This document shows, piece after piece, positions 58,748 to 64,000 of a stretch of DNA of 64,000 nucleotides (within the stretch, counting starts at the first letter, position 1; every line of letters starts with the position of its first letter). A program made the position numbers and the translations under genes. The DNA lies in assembly GCF_026391055.1 (NCBI RefSeq), contig NZ_JAPLET010000026.1, positions 310,001 through 374,000 on the forward strand. The letters run 5' to 3'. A model generated the notes under the pieces. That model saw nothing but the letters and a program-made list of their open reading frames with translations, was not told the origin of the DNA and did no database searches. The DNA is from Spirosoma sp. Lineage in GTDB: Bacteria; Bacteroidota; Bacteroidia; Cytophagales; Spirosomataceae.

Positions 58748-60118
58748 TTAACGAGGTCCCCGCTGGCGTTCGCCCGCGCCATTCACGCGTTGCGACTGCT
58801 CTTGAATACGCTGCTGGGGTTGAGCACCTCTATTTTCTGAAGACCGTTGAAAGCCCCCTCCATTCTCGCTGCGTGCTCCGGGTATTGATGGTGTATTTCC
58901 GGGGCTCTGATTCAACCGCTCCGTTCGCTGCTCATAGGTTCGGTTAGGTTGTGTTTGCTGGAGGCCGGCTGGCTGATCGTCTCTACGGGAAAACCCTCCC
59001 CCCTGCTGTTGAGGCTGGGCGTTACCCGGCGAATATGACCCGCGGCCAGATTCAACAGGTGCGGACGGAGTTGGGGTGTTATTCCCCGGCGCCGGTGTGC
59101 TATTATACCTGTTACGGTTTGGTGACGCTGGGGCGTTGTTAAAGTCGCCGTTATAGGTTCCACCCCGGTTAGGACTGCCGTTATACTCTCGGCTCGGCGT
59201 AACAGCGTTGCCCTCATAAGAACGGCCAGGCGAATTATTGCCATTATATTCTCGATTAGGGACGTTGTTGCCACCATTGTACGGATCACGACCGGGCGTG
59301 TTGTTGTTGTTATAATCGGGACGCCGGTTGTCGTAGCGATCGTTATATCGGTCACGATCATTCCGCCCATAATTCTGTCCGTAACCCGACGGTTGACCAG
59401 GACGATAAAAGCCTACGGAACCATTGCCTACAACCGACCGACCGGGACGGTCCAGCGGGTCAATCCGGTAGACAGGAACACGCTGGCGGGTTACACGCTC
59501 AATTTCATACCGGTTAGGACCGTACACATAAGCCCGGTTGTTTGACCGGTACACGTTGTTGATAATGGTTGTGTTCTGGTAAATATTTATAACGTTTGGC
59601 CGCGCCACCCGGTAGCTGTAAAGCCTTGGACTGGTGATGTAAATTTGCGGCACAAAGGTCCAGTAAGGAGCCGGAATGTTGATATTTACGTTAATGTCGA
59701 TCCCGGGGCCCAGGGGTGCCCAGCCATAATAACCGCCCCCCGTGCGCCACGATACCCAGGCTGGACCCCAGTCGTTGCCCGGCACCCACGCCCAACCGTA
59801 TTGGCTATCGAAAAACCAGCGTCCGTAGTGAAACGGTGCCCAACCCCATGCGTAATCAGATACCCAGGTATTACCGAACTCCGTTACAACCCAGTGGCCG
59901 TCCGTTGCGTAAGGCTGGAAATCCGGTCCCACATTAGGGATCCAGACAGAGCCATATACCGGATTGGGAATCCACTGTCCATAAGGAGCCAGTTCGTTAT
60001 AAAAAGTTTGTATCGGAACACTTATCCCCGGCTGAGCCGTAGCTTTCTGGGGAGCGATTGGGTCGATGGCAAGTACCGCCATCAGGCCAAGCAGCTGTAT
60101 TGTTTTCAGGATAGTCAT
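58748..60118 (-). CDS. DUF6600 exported repeat-tailed protein
   Basis: A 456-residue protein: signal peptide about 1-29, then a Trp/Tyr-rich domain with YGQWIPNPVYGSVW, GHWVVTEFGNTWVS, GRWFFDSQYGWAWV and GGYYGWAPLGPG, the DUF6600 pattern. From about residue 210 on the chain is a disordered Asn/Gly/Arg/Pro/Gln-rich tail. Likely an outer-membrane or periplasmic structural protein. Confidence 0.85.
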   Translation of the reverse strand: MTILKTIQLLGLMAVLAIDPIAPQKATAQPGISVPIQTFYNELAPYGQWIPNPVYGSVWIPNVGPDFQPYATDGHWVVTEFGNTWVSDYAWGWAPFHYGRWFFDSQYGWAWVPGNDWGPAWVSWRTGGGYYGWAPLGPGIDINVNINIPAPYWTFVPQIYITSPRLYSYRVARPNVINIYQNTTIINNVYRSNNRAYVYGPNRYEIERVTRQRVPVYRIDPLDRPGRSVVGNGSVGFYRPGQPSGYGQNYGRNDRDRYNDRYDNRRPDYNNNNTPGRDPYNGGNNVPNREYNGNNSPGRSYEGNAVTPSREYNGSPNRGGTYNGDFNNAPASPNRNRYNSTPAPGNNTPTPSAPVESGRGSYSPGNAQPQQQGGGFSRRDDQPAGLQQTQPNRTYEQRTERLNQSPGNTPSIPGARSENGGGFQRSSENRGAQPQQRIQEQSQRVNGAGERQRGPR

Positions 60119-60362
60119 GACAGTAGGTCGTTATCTACCGCGTATCGAAACGCGTCGAAGGTTAGATGCAGTTATCCTTCGAACGTTTAACCGTCCCTCA
60201 AATAAAGTGTTCACTCACCCTGATCTAATTGGGGGATGCTTTGTAGCCATTTTGATCATCCGCGCTATTCCTAAGCTAGTGCATGACCAGGATAACTACA
60301 AGGCGTACCCGACTAACCGCGTCATTGGAAGTCGAAAGAAACTACGTAAAGGTTAGCCCGTT

Positions 60363-61187
60363 TTACTCTTCGTTTGTAATAAACATTTTTGGTTTCGGTG
60401 CTTCTATACCATCAATGACAAACTGCCGGGCAATGCACTCAAGCATGTAATAGTACGTGTCCCAGTAGTGCTCGCTTTTAGTCCACACCCGCACGTCGTA
60501 CTCTCTTGAGTTAGGATTTAGTTTCGCAATCAGTACATCATGTTCCCGATCTGGCAGCGCGTAAGGGCAGCTGCCAATAGCACGCATGAACGATGCTTTG
60601 GTTGCGTCAAGATCATTTTGGCTACCCACGCCATATACTTGATCGACACGAATTATGCCCCTGGTACTAATGTTCACAATGGCCGTCGTTGACAGTGGTC
60701 CGTTGGGCAGAATAATGGTCTTGTTATCGAGGGTCACCAGGGTTGTATCAAAAATCCGGATTGCTTCTACGGTCGCCGTAAAACCTTGAGCCGTAATCAG
60801 ATCACCAACCCTGAATGGTTTGAATATCAGGATCAGCACCCCACCGGCAAAGTTGGCCAGACTTCCCTGAAGGGCCAATCCAACGGCCAGACCGGCTGCC
60901 CCTATAATAGCCACAAAGGAAGTGGTTTGGACACCGAGCGTACTGGCAATGCTTAACAGTAACAGAACACGAAGCAACCCGTTTACCAATGACAACAAAA
61001 ATGGCTGTACATCCCGGTCAACATGCCGCTTAGTCATCATGGACGACAGTAATTTTACGATCCAGCCAATGATCCAAAGGCCAACGACAAGCGTTACAAT
61101 GGCTAAAACTATTTTGCCGCCGTAAATAGTGGCGAACGCCAGAATCTGGTCGTAAATACGCTCTACTCTGTTTTGTGCCTGCTCCAT
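60363..61187 (-). CDS. mscS: small-conductance mechanosensitive channel
   Basis: 274 residues from ATG 61187 (MEQAQNRVERIYDQI); ATG 61193 adds two residues, and the frame from 61256 is rejected. Three transmembrane helices, the pore-lining Gly/Ala pattern GAAGLAVGLALQGSLANFAGGVLILIF, then FRVGDLI and beta domain TLVTLDNKTIILPNG. It opens on membrane tension to release solutes. Confidence 0.93.
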   Translation of the reverse strand: MEQAQNRVERIYDQILAFATIYGGKIVLAIVTLVVGLWIIGWIVKLLSSMMTKRHVDRDVQPFLLSLVNGLLRVLLLLSIASTLGVQTTSFVAIIGAAGLAVGLALQGSLANFAGGVLILIFKPFRVGDLITAQGFTATVEAIRIFDTTLVTLDNKTIILPNGPLSTTAIVNISTRGIIRVDQVYGVGSQNDLDATKASFMRAIGSCPYALPDREHDVLIAKLNPNSREYDVRVWTKSEHYWDTYYYMLECIARQFVIDGIEAPKPKMFITNEE

Positions 61188-61388
61188 AAACATTAAAAGA
61201 AATTGTTTGAGAATCAGACGAAAGGAAACAGAAAAGTAACTTACCTGACCCTGCAAAAGACGGCTTGCCTAGGCGCTTGCACGGCTAAAAATTGTTACTG
61301 AAAACCAGACGCTTGCCTCAGCCGCGCCACTGCTCGAAATGCACTCCCCCGAAAAAGGGCCTGTACAATACATAAATTTACTTGCGAA

Positions 61389-62339
61389 CTACAGCCAGTT
61401 CTTACGCCGGAATATCCAGACGGTAAGGGCCGATGAAAAGACCATCATAGCCAGGGCAAACACGTAGCCGTATTTCCAGTGGACTTCGGGCATTTCGTCG
61501 AAATTCATTCCCCAGATGCTGGCCAGCAACGTGGGCGGCAGGAAAACAAGCGATACCACCGTAAAGATTTTTACGACCCGGTTTTGCTCCAGGTCAATCA
61601 GACCGAGGTATGTATTTTGTAGGAACTCCAGGCGCTCAAAAATGAAGTTAGTATGTTCAATAAGGGAATTTATGTCTTTGATAAGTGTTCGAAGTCGTTG
61701 CTGCTCCGCTTCGTTGAACCAACCGTCTGACCGAATCATGGACGTAATAACGCGCTGCTTATCGACCACGTTTTCCCGAATCAGCATGGTTAATTCCTGG
61801 TAGTCATTGATATTAAGCAGCATCTCGCGGTCCAGGTTGGCGTCGAGATCGAGCAGCCGGTTGATAGCTTTGATTTCGCCGGAGACAAGCTCAATTAAAT
61901 CCGCATCGTAATCAATACGGGACTCAAAGATTGAAATCAGGATTTGCGCGCCATCACTGAATAAAGCCCGGCGCGATTTGATGCGCTTTACCGTATCGGC
62001 AAATGATTTGAGGTCGGCGTTGCGGTAGGTAAACAGCGTGTCATCTTTGAGCAGGAAACTTACGGGCACGTTGATATACCGTTGATCGGCATCGGGCACC
62101 AGAAAGTTAGAATTAGCAATCAGGTAATCGTCTTCTTCAATATAGCGTGAGCTACTTTCAATTTCCAGTTGCTCCTGCTGACTTAGAAAATCGACATCGA
62201 ACTTCTCCTCAACACTTTTGATTTCGGCGGGTGTAGGGTTTTGCAAATCCACCCAGAGCGTCCGCTCAGTATTGGAGAAGGAGTCGATATCACGAATTTT
62301 CCGGACGGCGGTGGCGTCCTGCTGAAAGATACGGATCAT
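61389..62339 (-). CDS. corA: CorA-type magnesium transporter
   Basis: A 316-residue protein: long cytoplasmic alpha/beta and helical part, then two C-terminal transmembrane helices with the selectivity motif GMN in SIWGMNFDEMPEV. It takes up Mg2+ (and possibly Co2+ or Ni2+). Confidence 0.95.
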   Translation of the reverse strand: MIRIFQQDATAVRKIRDIDSFSNTERTLWVDLQNPTPAEIKSVEEKFDVDFLSQQEQLEIESSSRYIEEDDYLIANSNFLVPDADQRYINVPVSFLLKDDTLFTYRNADLKSFADTVKRIKSRRALFSDGAQILISIFESRIDYDADLIELVSGEIKAINRLLDLDANLDREMLLNINDYQELTMLIRENVVDKQRVITSMIRSDGWFNEAEQQRLRTLIKDINSLIEHTNFIFERLEFLQNTYLGLIDLEQNRVVKIFTVVSLVFLPPTLLASIWGMNFDEMPEVHWKYGYVFALAMMVFSSALTVWIFRRKNWL

Positions 62340-62442
62340 AAAGTCGAGAGGAGATTTTCCGGCTGCGAAGTTCGCAGAAAAGAAACCATTTATCCCGCTC
62401 CTTTTCGAATTTATGTCACCTGGCCGAACAGTATCCCGACAT

Positions 62443-63132
62443 CTACTCGGCCTGCAACGGACTTCCTTTCAGCTTCAAGTCTTTAACCTGCCTGCGTACA
62501 TTCTTCATAAATTCTTTTCCGGGGTCGGTTTTACTGGTCAGGTAAGTTGAGTCGGTTTCTTTCCAGAGCGGAGTACCGATAAAATCTTTGTATTCGTAAT
62601 GACCAATCAGGTACTCAATGGCGTAGCGTTGCTTCAAGTAACGCACTAACTGCACATTGGCGTCAAGCTGCGCGTCGGTCAGGTTGTTATTTCCCACATT
62701 TTCGATACCGATAGCGCAATAATTCAGCCCAATGCAATGCCGGGTAAAAACCGTATCGGGCAGAAGTCGGTAAATCGTACCATCGCGATCAACGAGAAAC
62801 GGAACGGATATATTTAATCGACTAGCTGCCTGAATGTCAGGACGATCCGTCAATACACTCGGATTAAACAGGTCGAAGGCAGCCTGAAGGGTTGGTACGG
62901 CCGTCCAGTGCAGCACAATCATTTTCGGTTTTATGTAAGGCGCCGATTGCTGAATACCATGCCGTCTGATCAGATAGTCGAGCGATAACAGCTTTCGTTC
63001 TTCATCAAAAACGATTGGTTTCTCAATTATCCTGAAGACAGGCGACTGAGCGGAGCAGACAGTCAGAGACACCAAAGCCGCTATACATGCTAGCTGGCAG
63101 CGTAGTTTTGGCAGAGCGAAACGAGTTTTCAT
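62443..63132 (-). CDS. N-acetylmuramoyl-L-alanine amidase
   Basis: A 229-residue protein with signal peptide about 1-28 (MKTRFALPKLRCQLACIAALVSLTVCSAQ). Amidase_2 domain: zinc ligands in MIVLHWTAVPT and IGHYEYKDF, plus FTRHCIGLNYCAIGIENVG. It cleaves peptide stems from peptidoglycan in the periplasm. Confidence 0.92.
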   Translation of the reverse strand: MKTRFALPKLRCQLACIAALVSLTVCSAQSPVFRIIEKPIVFDEERKLLSLDYLIRRHGIQQSAPYIKPKMIVLHWTAVPTLQAAFDLFNPSVLTDRPDIQAASRLNISVPFLVDRDGTIYRLLPDTVFTRHCIGLNYCAIGIENVGNNNLTDAQLDANVQLVRYLKQRYAIEYLIGHYEYKDFIGTPLWKETDSTYLTSKTDPGKEFMKNVRRQVKDLKLKGSPLQAE

Positions 63133-63378
63133 GATTGAACGACTTGGGAGCGCAAAAAAAGAAACTCTGCATCACCTAAGCGGCTTTTCTTTTTTACCGT
63201 TGCAAAATTGGGTGATTTTCCCGGCTACCCAACCACACCTGCATCAGAAACAGGTAACTTCGCTACCTGACTATCTGTACGTTAAGCATGCCTGAGAACT
63301 GTTTTACATTCTTACGCACAAATTTCATGTACAAACTGTTATCTCTGCAACGGGGCCTAACCCGCCCGGTTATCGGCT

Positions 63379-64000
63379 ATGCAATCTGATTATTTTAGTA
63401 CAGCTTCATCAACCACTGAATCATACACGCGAACCGGCAAACCCAGCGCCAGTCAGCTCTGGGAAACGGCTCATCTGCTCGGTTTTCCGGCGGCCCTCTG
63501 GCGATTGCCCAACAAGCGCGACAAGCACCTGATCGTCTCCTTCGATGAGGTACTGCCGCGCGTATCGGCGGATCTTGACGAACTACCGGCTGGCTTCCTG
63601 ATTAGCCCTTTCGATAATCTGGCCAGCACCGCCCCCACCAACATGTCATCTGGGGCGCTATCGGGTGCCAGTATCAGCACACAATCGCTTTTTTTGCGGG
63701 CCGACCTCCAGGTATCTTTTTCAGAACGGTCTGGTAAAACCGATGTCCGTATTGCAGAAAACACCCCAGCTGACAAGTTTCGGCAGGCTTTGCGTGAGCA
63801 AATGACAAACAAGACGCCGGGAAAAACTCCGCAGACGGTCACTCCGCTCTCCGATCCGGAGGCACAGGCAGCTTATGTACGAAATGTAAGCCTGGCCATA
63901 GAAGCCATGCAGCGGGGTGAGTTTCGAAAAGTGGTGTTGTCAAGAACCAAACAGGTACAGTTTGCCGATGCGCCCGACGCCGTGGCTTTATTCGACAAGC
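63379..64000 (+). CDS. isochorismate synthase, C-terminal part beyond window
   Basis: ATG 63379 opens a frame of at least 207 codons that runs off the window. The N-terminal 140 residues are an unrecognised alpha/beta part (ETAHLLGFPAALWRLPN, FDEVLPRVSADLDELPAGFLISPF). From about 165, YVRNVSLAIEAMQRGEFRKVVLSRTKQV matches the start of the chorismate-binding domain of MenF/EntC-type enzymes. It would make isochorismate for menaquinone. Confidence 0.85.
   Translation, partial: MQSDYFSTASSTTESYTRTGKPSASQLWETAHLLGFPAALWRLPNKRDKHLIVSFDEVLPRVSADLDELPAGFLISPFDNLASTAPTNMSSGALSGASISTQSLFLRADLQVSFSERSGKTDVRIAENTPADKFRQALREQMTNKTPGKTPQTVTPLSDPEAQAAYVRNVSLAIEAMQRGEFRKVVLSRTKQVQFADAPDAVALFDK

Noticed and set aside
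63471-63842. A 123-residue minus-strand protein
   Set aside because: It is antisense to the clear isochorismate synthase frame, which fits a known family.

Overview
The window joins two kinds of DNA. Positions 1 to about 38,400 look like the early and packaging half of a tailed-phage genome (prophage or phage-plasmid), read almost entirely leftward (minus strand). Positions about 38,500 to 64,000 are ordinary bacterial chromosome. The chromosomal genes (SurA-type foldase, the ftsX-DUF3098-uppP-truB-ribF cluster, a DUF6600 protein, a periplasmic protein usually labelled asparagine synthetase B, MacB-type permease, lmo0937-type peptide) point to Bacteroidota, most likely a Spirosoma-like member of the Cytophagales. 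One promoter matching the Bacteroidota pattern TTG-N19-TAnnTTTG (minus strand, 11,486-11,515) agrees. The genus is inferred from gene style, not from a database match.

Phage part, in transcription order (right to left). The only rightward gene is an HTH/coiled-coil regulator at 37.8-38.4 kb. Leftward come small membrane proteins coupled by overlapping stop and start codons (36.4-36.8 kb), a giant Cys-Ser-x repeat protein (34.6-35.6 kb), HU, a winged-helix replication-type protein, a RuvC-like resolvase, a DUF4494 protein, a TrpF-like TIM-barrel protein flanked by repeats, a polymerase-X-like nucleotidyltransferase, an adenine methyltransferase, a MazG-like pyrophosphohydrolase, an ASCH protein, a DUF4326 protein and a RadC/JAB protein, with many small unknowns between.

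At 14.8-18.5 kb lies a PRTRC cassette in the order E, C, a small ORF, F-like, B, ThiF. It carries a ubiquitin-like protein (C), an E2-like protein (B) and an E1-like enzyme (ThiF). This cassette is better known from plasmids and integrative elements. A J-domain protein sits just downstream. After a terminator and promoter near 11.5 kb comes the late-type unit: ParB-like protein, a TAGT-type DNA glycosyltransferase, small and large terminase. The 3' end of the large terminase gene is invaded by an AT-rich HNH endonuclease element that supplies its own recoded copy of the terminase C-terminus, leaving the original C-terminal segment stranded downstream. Further left are a Cys-rich protein, small phage proteins and two or three connector/tail-completion candidates. 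Portal, capsid, tail tube, tape measure, lysis genes and integrase are not visible and may lie left of position 1.

Chromosomal part. SurA-like and MoxR genes are followed by a perfect 64-bp palindrome, an orphan ABC ATPase, a GapN-type aldehyde dehydrogenase, a single-domain response regulator, tRNA-Leu(CAA), a large multi-PAS histidine kinase, a MacB-type permease, a DNA/RNA endonuclease, an HI0933-type flavoprotein, ribF-truB, uppP, DUF3098, ftsX, truA, DUF6600, mscS, corA, an N-acetylmuramoyl-alanine amidase and the start of an isochorismate synthase gene cut by the window end.

The most unusual items are the HNH/terminase 3'-end replacement, the phage-borne PRTRC ubiquitin-like cassette, the CSx repeat protein, recurring leader motifs in front of phage genes, and C-terminal sliding-clamp-type motifs on two phage proteins.
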